A DNA stretch of 64,000 nt, from contig NC_087167.1 of assembly GCF_035594125.1 (NCBI RefSeq), positions 946,001 through 1,010,000 of the forward strand, written 5' to 3'. The notes under the pieces were generated by a model, which saw nothing but the letters and a program-made list of their open reading frames with translations, made no database searches and was not told the origin of the DNA. Both the position numbers and the translations under genes were made by a program. The stretch's first letter is position 1, and each line of letters starts with the position of its first letter. This stretch comes from Scylla paramamosain (taxonomy: Eukaryota > Arthropoda > Malacostraca > Decapoda > Portunidae). Of this stretch, positions 23,335-36,310 are shown one piece after another.

Positions 23335-23430
23335 CGTTCCCATTCAGAGCAGTGTAGGAAATTGTTTACATGGGCACAAAGGAAAAATAAAAGAGAGAAC
23401 ATAAGGTTAAGTTTATATATTTTTCTGTTA
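23335..23430 (+). repeat. Copy of a ~150-bp tandem unit, left of a Jockey insertion
   Basis: Contains ATTGTTTACATGGGCAC followed by an A-rich segment. It resembles the units at about 24525, 24667 and 24826, which lie on the other side of the retroelement. Confidence 0.5.
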
Positions 23431-24445
23431 ACGTAAGAGGGTCACTGTCCTAGGGAAACAAAAAAAGAGGAAGAAGAAGTCCTGCTGAGGTGCCAGTCCC
23501 TAAAGAGATGTCAAAAGAATCATCGAAAATTGAAGGATGAGTGTCTTGAAATCTCCCTCTTGGAAGAGTTCAAGTCGTAGGAAGGAGGAAATACAGAAGA
23601 TGACAGGGAGTTCCAGAGTTTACCAGAGAAAGGGGAGAATGATTGAATTATTGAGAGTAATGGTTAACTATTGCATTAGAGAGGTCTTGTGCGGCGAGGC
23701 CGCTGGAGGAGGGGAGGCATGCAGTTAGCAAGATCAGAAGAGCAATTAGCATGAAAATAGCGGTTGAAGATAGCAAGAGATGAAACACTGCGGCGATGAG
23801 AAAGAGGCTGAAGATGGTCAGTTAGAGGAAAGGAGTTGATAAGACGAAAAGCTTTTGATTCCACCCTGTCTAAAATAACGGTATGAGTGGAACCCCCCTA
23901 TACATGTGAAGCATACTCCATGCATGCGCGGAAAAGGCCCCTGTACAGACTTAGCAGCCGGGGGAGTGAGAAAACTGGCGGAGACAACTCAGAACACCAA
24001 ACTTCATAGAAGCTGTTTTAGCTAGAGATGAGATGTGAAGTTTCCAGTTCAGATTATAAGTAAAGGAAAGACCAAAGATGTACATTATAAAAGAAGGGAC
24101 AGTTGAGTGTCATTGAAGAAGAGAGGATAGTTGTCTGGAAGGTTGTGCCGCGTTGATAGATGGAGGAATTGAGTTTTTGAGGTTTTGAACAATACTAAGT
24201 TTGCTCTGCCCCAATCAGAAACTTTAGAGATCAGAAGTCAGGCGTTATGTGGCTTCCCTGCGTGAACTGTTTACTTCCTGAAGGGTTGGACGTCGACGAA
24301 AAGACGTGGAAAAGTGCAGGGTGGTATCATCAGCGTGGGAGTGGATAGGACAAGAAGTTTTGTTTAGAAGATCATTGATGAATAATGGGAAGAGAGTGGG
24401 TAACAGTATAGAACCCTGAGGAACACCAGTTTATAGATTTAGAAG
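23431..24445 (-). pseudogene. Jockey-like non-LTR retrotransposon, 5'-truncated copy
   Basis: On the - strand this reads from just before the reverse transcriptase G-V-P-Q-G motif, through H-A-D-D (a changed Y-A-D-D catalytic box) and K-L-H-I-S-S-L, to the C-terminal block L-I-N-S-F-P-L-T-D and A-N-C-M-P-P-L. It then has the 3'UTR ending GACCCTCTTACGT in the complement. Stops and frameshifts interrupt it, so it is dead. It lacks the endonuclease and the first half of the reverse transcriptase, as expected of 5' truncation. It keeps a C-terminal segment that the + strand copy at 28.4-30.3 kb has lost. Confidence 0.85.
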
Positions 24446-24449
24446 AAGC

Positions 24450-24848
24450 TTTATAACTAATCAGGAAACTGAAATGCAAATACAAATAAAAAAAATTACA
24501 AGTGATTATAGTGAAAGAATAATTGTTTGCATGGACACTCAGAAAAGAAGAAAAATAATAGGAATTAAGTATAATTTTCAAACACACTGAATTAATAAGA
24601 GTTATAAGTAAAAAGAATGTCTAAAAAGCTATGTGATTAAGATAAAAAAGTCAAACAGTTAAAGGATAATTATTTACATGGAAGCACACACAAAAGAGAA
24701 AATAAATAAGACACGAACTTCATCTTTTCTAAGCTACAGAGCTAATTGAAAAAAAAAGGAAATACAAAAATAAATCTCTTGAAAGATGCAAGTCGTTATG
24801 GGAAAAAAATGTCTAGCAGTGAAAGGGTAATTGTTTGCATGGACACAA

Positions 24849-24938
<90 letters not shown>

Positions 24939-24939
24939 G

Positions 24940-24994
<55 letters not shown>

Positions 24995-25110
24995 GAGAAT
25001 TTCAAGAATTTTCGAAGCTACAGAACTAAATAATAGACTCAAACACAAAAATAAACGTCTAGAAAACTGCAGATGATATTGACGGAAAAAAATCGCGTAG
25101 TAGTGAAAGG
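24450..25110 (+). repeat. Tandem array of ~140-160-bp units with a GA expansion
   Basis: The module GTGAAAGxxTAATTGTTTGCATGG-like recurs near 24510, 24655 and 24812; a final GTGAAAGGG is at 25102. A TCTAAGCTACAGA-like module recurs near 24728 and 25013. A long GA tract (24850-24998) has expanded inside one unit. Confidence 0.55.
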
Positions 25111-25524
25111 GTTAAGAAGCGTGTAAACCGGAGGCAGGTTGTCTCACCCATGGCATGCGGACATTAACCCGCAGACCCACCCAGCGGTGCTTCTCGGCCT
25201 TCATAGAGCACAGAAAAGGGTACCGCGGAGAGCGACTTGCAAGCCCATTAACCACACTGCAGGTACTCCCGTGTGGATACAAACAGGAAGGCAGGATGAA
25301 CTACGATCAACAAAACCATGGCGCTTGAGGCGAAACAGGAAGGAATTATTGAAGATATGAGTGTATGTAGAAAGAGACAAAGTTAAGATGATATTATACA
25401 CAAATAGAATGGACGCAGGAATGATATCAGATGCGGGGGAGTGGCCAGGAGGCAAGTATTTCACCTTTGGTCACGAATTGTTTGCTTGTGAGCTGCCAGA
25501 TGCGCTGAGATAACCCAGAAATGT

Positions 25525-25528
<4 letters not shown>

Positions 25529-25601
<73 letters not shown>
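25529..25601. repeat. GA microsatellite
   Basis: Pure GA tract of 73 bp. Confidence 0.97.
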
Positions 25602-25603
<2 letters not shown>

Positions 25604-25609
25604 GCTTTT

Positions 25610-25767
25610 CACACAATACTGAATGCTGATACCTCCGTGTGTTGACTCTTCATGCCACTTTGGTCTGCAGTGAGAGTACATAGGTAACTACTTCCTCCTG
25701 CCCACTTAAGGAAACGTTATTCAAAACTGAGCGAAGAACGAGCTCGTAAAGTACGTGAAAAGAGACC

Positions 25768-25830
<63 letters not shown>

Positions 25831-25963
25831 CTTGGCGTTCATCTCTCAAAAATATGAGCGTCTCTTGTTTCCTGCAGTCCAGTGATTTATTCGTCCGGCC
25901 GCAACTTCCTCTCTGCCGCCCTCGCCACGCTCCTCCCTTTTGTATTATCTGCTCCTCCATATT

Positions 25964-26026
<63 letters not shown>

Positions 26027-26757
26027 TAGTACCGGTTTCCCAAATACATTTCATAATCTTATTCTGACCATTAGAGTTACCTGTGCGATATTCAGAACCA
26101 CAAAACTTGCAAGTGTTGATGTCGCGGTGCTGTCTCACGTCCGGTACTTGGTGTTAATGTAAATCACTATCATTCTTTTGTGAATTAATGGTGTCCGCTT
26201 TACATTTTGTCCCGAACTGCAGGTGACGCATAATATATATTCGAATATTTACATATCTGAGCGTCTATTAGTGGTGGTCTGGTTAGCTTATTAGTAGATC
26301 ACGGATTACATGTTACATAAGTCTTCAAAATTTAATACCAGTTAATATACGTCTTAAATGTACTATTATAAACTTTATGTAGTTTAATCTATATGTAAAG
26401 ACTATTTGAGATGCTAATATACGACAGGCTTAATTGAAAACATCAGTAATATGGGACAAACATTAGAGAAAAAAGTTAATATAATAATGATAATAAATAT
26501 TTCTAATCTGTTTGTTGTTCTTTGTCAGTTTTCTTAAAAGTTTTGACGTACTGGTGTCTTTCCGTAACTAAGTTTTGTCTAAATCTGGTGTTTTATCGCG
26601 CCCAGCCTCATTGGAGTGGCAGGCTTTGTTATTTATAAGGTTGTGTGGACGAAACTTGAAATGGTTGCCGTGCCGTTGTAATACTATTTGTGTTATGGGT
26701 CACTGCACTATGTCTGCCACGCGTCTTTTTTATTACTATTGTTCTTGGGGTTTGAAC

Positions 26758-26808
<51 letters not shown>

Positions 26809-27087
26809 TGACGTAACGCGTGGACCGGTCCAATGCGTCATCGCGTCCATTGTATAGTGTGCTTGGTGTAACTCAGGCGATCCATACGAGCAGGTCTCTC
26901 CTCGCCCACCATTGTTTCTATTCTCCTGTTTGCATTATGCACATTTACCTCCTTCCTGCCATACTTGAGATCTGTTATGCATGATGAAGTTGCCATAGAT
27001 CTATAGAGTGTTCGTTGCATGAAAGAGTCGGAGGGATCCCATATGGTCAGGAACACATACACACACACACGTACATATACACACACA

Positions 27088-27159
<72 letters not shown>

Positions 27160-27679
27160 CACAGTTCACATACCGTACTGGTTTAGTCAACTTAACATAT
27201 TCATCACTTGGTATAACATAATGCTTATACTTGAGCTAACCTTTCATACATTAATGCAAGTCTACTGGTGCCCATTATTTCATGCGAAGAATATTGAACT
27301 GAATGAACTGAATCGAACATATGTTTTTGGGTATCAACGGTGAACTTTATAAAACTATTCGCATCTTCTGATCCGTTGTGCCAGGCGTCTTCTACAGCAC
27401 CAGTGGGCTTGTCATGCAACACACGTGGCCTCATCCTGCAACATGTGGTCTTCCTCTGTAACATATCCGGTCTGGTCGCTGAATGCCCGCGTGGATCGTC
27501 CACCGCGGTGTCCAGCGATGCGCCGCCGGCAGATGCCCAGCACGCCCGCCACTGAATATTTATGCCCACGGCCAAGCGGAGTTGCAGGAAGTTGTAATTT
27601 GCAGTTTCCATCACATTGTTTGTTCCTGGCGACGGTGTGACTTAGCGCGGCACGCTGCGCTGCTCCAGGTGCTTTTCCC

Positions 27680-27768
<89 letters not shown>

Positions 27769-28351
27769 ATCATTTAAATAAAGTAACTGTATAAGCCATA
27801 AAACTATACCGCTCTTTATGTCTACGGTAGTCTAAATAGAATATTAGTATTACCGTGCAATGAAGTAGGATTGAAAAGTTTATTTATTTATTTATTTGTT
27901 TATGTATTTTTGGTAACTATAGTGCTTCAGTGTTTTCAGCATTTAATCCACCTTTTTCTGTTTATTTATCTATCTAAATATCTATCCTTCTAATTTAGCT
28001 ACCTCTCTCTCTCTCCCTCTACCTACATACCTATCCACCTGTCTCCTTATCTACCTACCTACCACCCTACCAATCTCTCTGCCTACCTAATTATTTACCT
28101 ATCCATCAGTCTGTATCAATTTTTCAGCTGGTGTGGGGCAGCGGTGGCTCCTACCTCGCCTAACATCCATCATAGCTTCCCAGGGTGCAAAAGTTAAGAG
28201 AAGTCTGGCGATACTACTAGGTGTTGCCTGTCAAACCCTTTGGTTCTTACAGCAGTCATCATTACTTGTAAAACCAGCAGGGTTAATGGTGACAGACTTC
28301 AACATCAATACAAACAGCGAATGATAATGATGTCCGATAATGATGATGATG

Positions 28352-28380
<29 letters not shown>
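25610..28380. other. Non-genic stretch with dense microsatellites
   Basis: CA at 25772-25820, CT at 25971-26027, TC then TG at 26760-26809, CA then TC at 27055-27156, GA at 27684-27765 and ACA at 28350-28381. Between them is unique sequence, GC-richer near 27360-27670, without a recognisable gene. Confidence 0.6.
27684..27765. repeat. GA microsatellite
   Basis: Pure GA tract of about 82 bp. Confidence 0.97.
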
Positions 28381-28382
<2 letters not shown>

Positions 28383-28383
28383 C

Positions 28384-30336
28384 TTTTCTGTTTTTCTGTT
28401 TCCCAACCAATTTCTCTATCCTCATTTTCAATCCAAAACTGGATGTTGCGTCTATGTGCGCAACGACTTAACCTGCTCTCGTGCCCACGCTCTTGAATCT
28501 TCCGAAATTTTCACCATCTTACTACAACTACAGAGTCACTCTCAAACTAAATTTATCTATGTTGTATACCTCTCACCTAACTCCTCTGACTATAAGAAAT
28601 TCTTTGGCTACTTAACTTCCGAAGTGGAGCACATTCTGATTCTCTTCCCGTTTGCGGAGATCTCCATTCTTGGTGATTTCAGTGTTCACCACTAACTTTG
28701 GCTTTCCTCTCCCTTCACTGACCATCCTGGCGAACTAGCCTTTAACTTTGCTATGCTCCACTACCTAGAACAACTGGTGCAACACCCTACTCGTATTCCT
28801 CACCGTCTTGGAGAGACGACCAACATTCTTGATCTTTTCCTAACCTCTAATCCTGCTTATGCTGTTACCCTATCTTATATCTGGACTTTAGTAAAGCATT
28901 TGACAAGGTACTCCATCAGAGACTCCTGAGAAAGGTTAGGGCACACGGGATAGATGGCTATCTCATTTGTTTCTAAAGCTGAACTCTTCGCTCAAATTTT
29001 TGCTAAAAACTATGCCTTGGATAATTCAGGGCTTATTTCTCCCTCTCCTCCACCCTCTGACTACTTCATGCTGCCCATTAAAATCTTTTGCGGTGATGTT
29101 TTCCATGCCCTCGCTGGCCTAAACCCTCGGAAGGCTTATGGACCAGATGGGGTCCCTCCTATTGTTTTCCGAAACTGTGCCTCCGTGCTTGCACCTTGCC
29201 TAGTCAAACTCTTTCAATTCTGTCTATCAACATCTAGCTTTCCTTCTTGCTGGAAGTTTGCCTACATTCAGCCTGTTCCTAAAAAAGGCCTAATGTCCTA
29301 TTGCTTTAATTTCCTGCCTATATAAAGTTTTTTTTTAATCTATCCTCAACAGGAAGATTCTTAAACATCTATCACTTCACAACCTTCTATCTGATCGCCA
29401 GTATGGGTTCTGTCAAGGCCACTCTACTGGTGATCTGGCTTTTTTTACTGAGTCTTGGTCAACCTCTTTTAGAGATTTTGGTGAAACTATTGTTGTTGCC
29501 TTAGACATATTAAAAGCTTTTGACAGAGTCTGGCACAAAGCTTTGATTTCCAAACTACCCTCCTATGGCTTCTATCCTTCTTTCTGTAACTTCATCTCAA
29601 GTTTCCTCTCTGACTGTTCTATTGCTGCTGTGGTAGACGGTTACTGTTCTTCTAAACCTATTAACAGTGGTGTTCCTCAGGGTTCTGTCATGTCACGCAC
29701 TCCCTTCCTATTATTCATCAATGATCCTCTAGATCAAACTTCTTGTCTTATTCACTCCTATGCTGATACCATCCTGCACTTTTCCACGTCTTTTCATAGA
29801 CGTCCACCCTTCAGGAAGTAAACAGTTTACGTAGAGAACCCACAAAACGACTGACTTCTGATCTCTCTAAAAATTTCTGATTGGGACAGAGCAAACTTGT
29901 TCAATGCCTTAAAAACTCAATTCCTCCATTTATCAACTCGGCACAACCTCCCAGAAAACTATCCTCTCTTCTTCAGTGACACTCAACTGTCCCTCTCTTC
30001 TACATTGAACATCCTTGGTCTGTCCTTTACTTATAATCTAAACTGGAAACTTCACATCTCATCTCTAGCTAAAACAGCTTCTATTAAGTCACATGTTTTT
30101 AGTCGTCTCCGCCAGTTTTTCTCATTCCCTCCCCCCCACAAAGCTGGTAAACTCTGTAACTCCCTGCCTGCTTCTGTATTTCCTCCTTCCTATGACATGA
30201 ACTCTTTCATGAGGGAGGTTTCTAGACATTTGTCCTTCAATTTTCGATGATTCTTTTGACACCTCTTTTGGCACTGGCACCTCGGTAGGATTTTTTTTCC
30301 TCTTTATTGTTTCCCTTGGCAAGTGACCCTCTTACG

Positions 30337-30337
<1 letters not shown>
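28384..30337 (+). pseudogene. Jockey-like non-LTR retrotransposon, broken and chimeric
   Basis: The left part encodes the end of the endonuclease domain, with I-L-G-D-F-S-V-H-H (the G-D-F-N-x-H motif). A foreign 76-bp segment follows at 28877-28952. The reverse transcriptase then resumes: G-P-D-G-V-P at about 29140, L-D-I-L-K-A-F-D-R-V-W-H at 29500, S-G-V-P-Q-G-S-V at about 29665 and S-Y-A-D-T at 29757. The catalytic Y-A-D-D has lost its second aspartate by a three-base deletion. Frameshifts lie near 29300-29500 and 29820-29890. About 300 bp of the C-terminal region is deleted near 30120 compared with the - strand copy. The 3' end GACCCTCTTACGT is followed by a CAA tract. The element is inactive. 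Confidence 0.88.
28877..28952 (+). mobile_element. CR1-like reverse transcriptase patch inside the Jockey element
   Basis: Encodes [19 protein letters not shown], the motif A region of a different non-LTR reverse transcriptase. The host Jockey element has its own motif A later (29500), so this is not a duplicate of it. The patch replaces the expected region between endonuclease and reverse transcriptase. Confidence 0.75.
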
Positions 30338-30374
<37 letters not shown>

Positions 30375-30414
30375 AATAATGATAATAATAATAATAATAA
30401 TAATGATAATAATG

Positions 30415-30446
<32 letters not shown>

Positions 30447-30590
30447 CAAAAAATAGTAATAGCTAATACTAATGATAATAACATTAATAATAGTAATAAT
30501 CATTATCACCACCACCACCACAACCAACACCACCAACACCAACGCCACTACCAACATCACCAGCAACAACACCAACACCTTCGTTCCTTC
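30338..30590. repeat. CAA, ATA and ACC trinucleotide tract at the retroelement 3' end
   Basis: CAA units begin directly after the conserved 3' end of the Jockey copy, then turn into ATA/ATG and ACC units. The CAA run may be the element's tail, later expanded. Confidence 0.8.
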
Positions 30591-30935
30591 CCCTCGCCCT
30601 CTCCCCCTTGTTCTGTTCCATCCCCTCCGCCTCCACCACCTCCTCCTCCTCCCGCCTCCCGCTGGTCCCCGGAGGAGGGCAGGGCGGCCCAACACGACGC
30701 GGCTCTCACGGCCCATGCAAAGTTAAGGCGGGAGGCGCTGGTCGGCCCTGAACACTTACCCGCCCTGAATAATGTACGCCCTTTGCGCCCACCCCGGGGA
30801 TGCGCCGCCCCACGCCCATCAAAACTTTAACGCCTCGTCCCCCCTTTCATCCCTTCCCCGCCCTGCGCCGCGCCACGCCCACCTCAGCGCCAACATTTTG
30901 CTAGATATTGTCATTGGTTCTCGAGATTACGCATC
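30591..30935. other. Unique GC-rich stretch
   Basis: C-rich, CpG-containing sequence between two microsatellites. No gene recognised. Confidence 0.4.
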
Positions 30936-30938
30936 TTC

Positions 30939-31050
<112 letters not shown>

Positions 31051-31189
31051 ATATTCTTCGGTTGTACTTATAATTATTGAAAACAGAAGTATCATTATTC
31101 TTTTTGTGTGTTTTTATCCAACAATAATATTTGCCATCTTGACAGATGGAATCCATGGAAGTAGCTGATAGTCAATAACACACTTACTA

Positions 31190-31343
31190 CCATTAAATGG
31201 TGCAGTAGATTGAGTGTTGTGTTCATAAGCAAAAGATCACAGGTTTACGAGTAGATTCCAGGCCAAGGGAAGACGCTTCGAGTGTTTCCTGCACGCCGCA
31301 GTCCCGGTTCTCTTTTTCTCTCATTAAGTAAAAAAAAAAAAAA
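31190..31343 (+). mobile_element. tRNA-derived SINE-like element
   Basis: TGGTGCAGTAG at 31198-31208 fits the RNA polymerase III A box exactly. A degenerate B box (GGTTTACGAGTAGATTCC, with extra bases relative to GGTTCGANTCC) follows 34 bp later. A non-tRNA body with CGCCGCAGTCCCGGTTCTC comes next, then an A run at 31330-31343 as tail. It is an old copy; no target duplication was identified. Confidence 0.45.
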
Positions 31344-31353
31344 TAGTAACTTC

Positions 31354-31357
<4 letters not shown>

Positions 31358-31406
<49 letters not shown>
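31358..31406. repeat. CA microsatellite
   Basis: Pure CA tract shortly after the SINE tail. Confidence 0.96.
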
Positions 31407-31407
<1 letters not shown>

Positions 31408-31409
31408 TC

Positions 31410-33110
<1,701 letters not shown>

Positions 33111-33119
33111 AAGATATAG

Positions 33120-33345
33120 AATGAAATTGGTTCTAAAACAGTGGTGGATGAATGGAAGGGACTCAGTAATCAGGTTGTTAGTGCTGAGTCAATAGCGAGC
33201 TTTAAAAGAAGATCGGACAAATTTATGGATAGGGATGATAGGCAGAAATAAGTAGGTGTGTTTTAAACAAGGCCTGCCACATATAGGCCTGATGGCTTCT
33301 TGCAGTTTCCTTTATTTTATATATTCTTCTTACGTTCTTAAGTTA
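33120..33345 (+). mobile_element. CR1-like LINE 3' end with intact C-terminal frame
   Basis: From about 33123 the frame encodes V-V-D-E-W-K-G-L-S-N-Q-V-V-S-A-E-S and then S-F-K-R-R-S-D-K-F-M-D-R, ending in TAA at 33249. This is the typical C terminus of CR1/L2-like reverse transcriptase proteins. The 3'UTR carries GGCCTGCCACATATAGGCCT and GCTTCTTGCAGTTTCC, and it ends in TTCTTACGTTCTTA, an 8-bp-type tail as in CR1 elements. 5'-truncated. Confidence 0.75.
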
Positions 33346-33589
33346 AATGAAGTTCGGTGAGATTGGCGTACTTATCTACAAAGCCTAAAAAATAAGTTGA
33401 CTATTTAGGGGAGTGTGGGGAGTGAGCAGCATAGTGAAAGCGCTTACATAAATTTTATTCGAAAGTCCATGTTGTTTTCATCGTCTCCCTCCTCCGCTAC
33501 CTTAAAATGGTACAATCATGAACAATACAAGAGTAACATACATCGATCACTTCCACTGGTTGGCGCTTCCCTGCAATATTTCATACAAG

Positions 33590-33722
33590 GCATTTCATAC
33601 AGGGAGTGCATGTTTCATACAGGGACTGCCAATATTTCATACAGGGACTGCCACGTGTAAGCCTGGTCGCTTCTTGCAGCTTCCCTTATTTCTTATGTTC
33701 TTATGTTTTTATGTTCTTATGT
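33590..33722 (+). mobile_element. CR1-like LINE 3' tail with local tandem duplication
   Basis: Only the 3'UTR end is present: GACTGCCACGTGTAAGCCTG, CTTCTTGCAGCTTCCC and TTCTTATG repeats at the end. The segment TTTCATACAGGGACTGCC is repeated about three times just before it. Confidence 0.7.
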
Positions 33723-33724
33723 AA

Positions 33725-34622
33725 TCTCAAGTCCTCTGATCTGGTAAGAATCTATTAATTGCCATGTTTTGTAAGGAGACTCACCAAATGAGGGAGCTTT
33801 AGACTGATGAAAAAGGCAAAATACAGTGGTAGTGAATGTAGAAGGTTCCTCGACTTCTGATCCCAACTCACGCTATTGTACTTGTCTTCATTTTTTTGCT
33901 GTAGTTTTCCCTGTATATATATTCGCTACAGACTATGGGCGCGCCTGGCTGAGTGAAATATTCTAAAGCATCCATTTAATACACGTTATCATTTATTTCT
34001 TGATTTTAAGGCAGTATATTATCGTCACTTTCACCACCATCATGGCTGCCTGTCCTGCTGCTCAACACTGATCGAGACGGCCATTTTGTAGACTTCTTAA
34101 GGGGAATAGCACACTGCATCACCACCACCACCACCACCGGCACCACCGCCACCACTACCTCCACTACTACATCCACCTCCGGCACTGACAGCATTACCAG
34201 CACCTCCATTGGCACAACCACCACCACCACTACTACTACTGCTACTATTACTACAACTGTTCCTGCTGCTGCTGCTGTTACTACTACTACAACTACTACT
34301 ACTACTACTACTACTCTCACCATCACCACCGTCACCAACAATAATAGTATAAACACTATTGCCATTGTTATTCCCTATAATTTTACCACTACCATCACCA
34401 TCACCACCACTGACTATTACTACTATTATTACATCATTGTTTTTACTCTCAATCCCACCATCACCACCACCACCACCACCACCATCACTACCCCCATTCT
34501 CTTAACATGAAAATGACAGAAAAACAAGAGGAAAAAGAACAAGAAGGAGAACAACAACAACAGCAACAACAAGAGCAAGAAAACAATACAAGAATACTAC
34601 AAACAACAACAACAACAACGAT

Positions 34623-34663
<41 letters not shown>

Positions 34664-34778
34664 CGATAACAACAAACACATCTAGAACAAGAACTAAGCT
34701 CATCCAAACATCCAGATAAACGAAAACCATCAAGCGATCACAGAAAACAACAACAACAACAACAACAACAACAAACTA

Positions 34779-34809
<31 letters not shown>

Positions 34810-36160
34810 AAGAAGAAAACAACAAATAACAGACCCAACAACAAAACCACAACACCACCACAACACAGCGCACGGCCATCACGACCACCATCACCACCAT
34901 CACCAGCAGCAGCAGGAACCACGAACATACGTACTCAGGTGCTTAAACCAATTAAGGATTTGCATTTCGTGGCTGTTTCTCAGGTGGGCGGCGGGCGGGG
35001 CGTGGGCGTGTAATGGGTGGTTACCGAGGTGCCGAGTAACGCCGCTTTCCACTTCGCCATTGTGTGGAAGGAAAGCTGCAGCTGAAATTATAGTGTGCGG
35101 GGGTGATTACGCGACCAGTCCTCGTGTGTGGCGGTTGGTGGGGGCAAGCGAGGAGGAGGAGGAGGAGGAGGAGGAGGAGGAGGAGGAGGAGGACAACGAC
35201 GACAAAAGCTTCGATAAGTTGGTCAAGAAGAGGAGAAAACAGAGAAAGAAAGAAAGAAGGGAGGAAGGAAAGAAGGAAGGAAGAAGAGGCCCGATGAGGA
35301 GGAAAAACAAAGGAGGAGGAAAAGAAGATGCGAAAGAAGGAAGGAAGAAAGGTAAAAAGAAAGAAAGGAAGGAAGTAAATAAGGAAAGAAAGAATAAGAG
35401 TACCGCTGAGGAGGAGCAAATAAAGGAAGAAGAGGAGAACGATGACGAGGAGGAGGAGGAGGAGGAGGAGGAGGAGGAGATGGGACGCACACTTCAGACG
35501 CCGCCACGCCAGACCTCGTCCATCACTGGCGGCAGGAGGAACGAAAAGACCTTGTTTATACGGCGGAGGGAATATTACCACCCTCCTCCTCCTCCTCCTC
35601 CTTTCCCTCTTCTTCCTTCGCTTCTTCCACTATCCTCCTCCTGCTGCTGCTTCCACTCATTCTCCTCCTCACTGTAATTGTCTCCTTCTTCTCCTCCTCC
35701 TTCAGCGGTTACTGGAAACTCGCTAGTATAATGCTACTTATTACGAGTACTGTAGTGGAATAAATGATGTTTTTACTGGAATACTGGTGTTAATGTTGCT
35801 TAACTACTACTAGGATTCATAATTGCCTAATACCTCGTCATCTAATTAGTGATGCGCATGGATGAATTGTCGTGATTTCCACTGTCTCTGTTTAGTACTT
35901 TCTTGCAAATCCTACAAGCAGGAGAAATTGGAAAGAGCACCTTGTTGAACTTGACGCTAATCTGACTATGTAGTTCTGTAGTTACTATTAAGACTTGTGC
36001 TGTTGTTGTTGCTGTTACTTATACTCCTAATATATTACTACCACTACTACTACTTCTGTTTCTCCTGTTTGTCTGAAAACATCCATCTTTATCTGTCTGA
36101 ATACATCCATGTCTTCCTCTTTATCTGTTCGTCTGTGCCTATCCAGTTTAAAACACAATA
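33725..36160. other. Non-genic stretch dominated by trinucleotide repeats
   Basis: ACC/ACT/CTG-type repeats at 34109-34500, CAA at 34540-34790, GGA at 35145-35195, purine-rich 35220-35480 and TCC at 35580-35700. A GC-rich unique segment lies at 34930-35140. The long frames here (poly V, poly T, poly E, poly L) are repeat translations. Confidence 0.65.
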
Positions 36161-36310
36161 AGAACATAAGAAAATAAAGGAAGCTGCAAGAAGCCATCAG
36201 CCCTATACGTGACAGTCTCTGTATGAAACATGTCTACCTATTTCCATCTATCATTATCATCTATAAATTTCTCCCGTAGTTTTTTTTTAAATCTCACCAT
36301 TTTTCATCCA
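36160..36310 (-). mobile_element. CR1-like LINE 3' tail
   Basis: - strand copy beginning AAGAACATAAGAAAATAAAGG (complement of the 8-bp-type tail), then AGCTGCAAGAAGCCATCAG and ACGTGACAGTC. 5'-truncated. Confidence 0.7.

Noticed and set aside
35021..35677. Long overlapping frames (186 and 205 codons) around 35 kb
   Set aside because: Driven by GGA and purine-rich repeats; opposite strands are both open, composition is E/K/R or L/S/F only.
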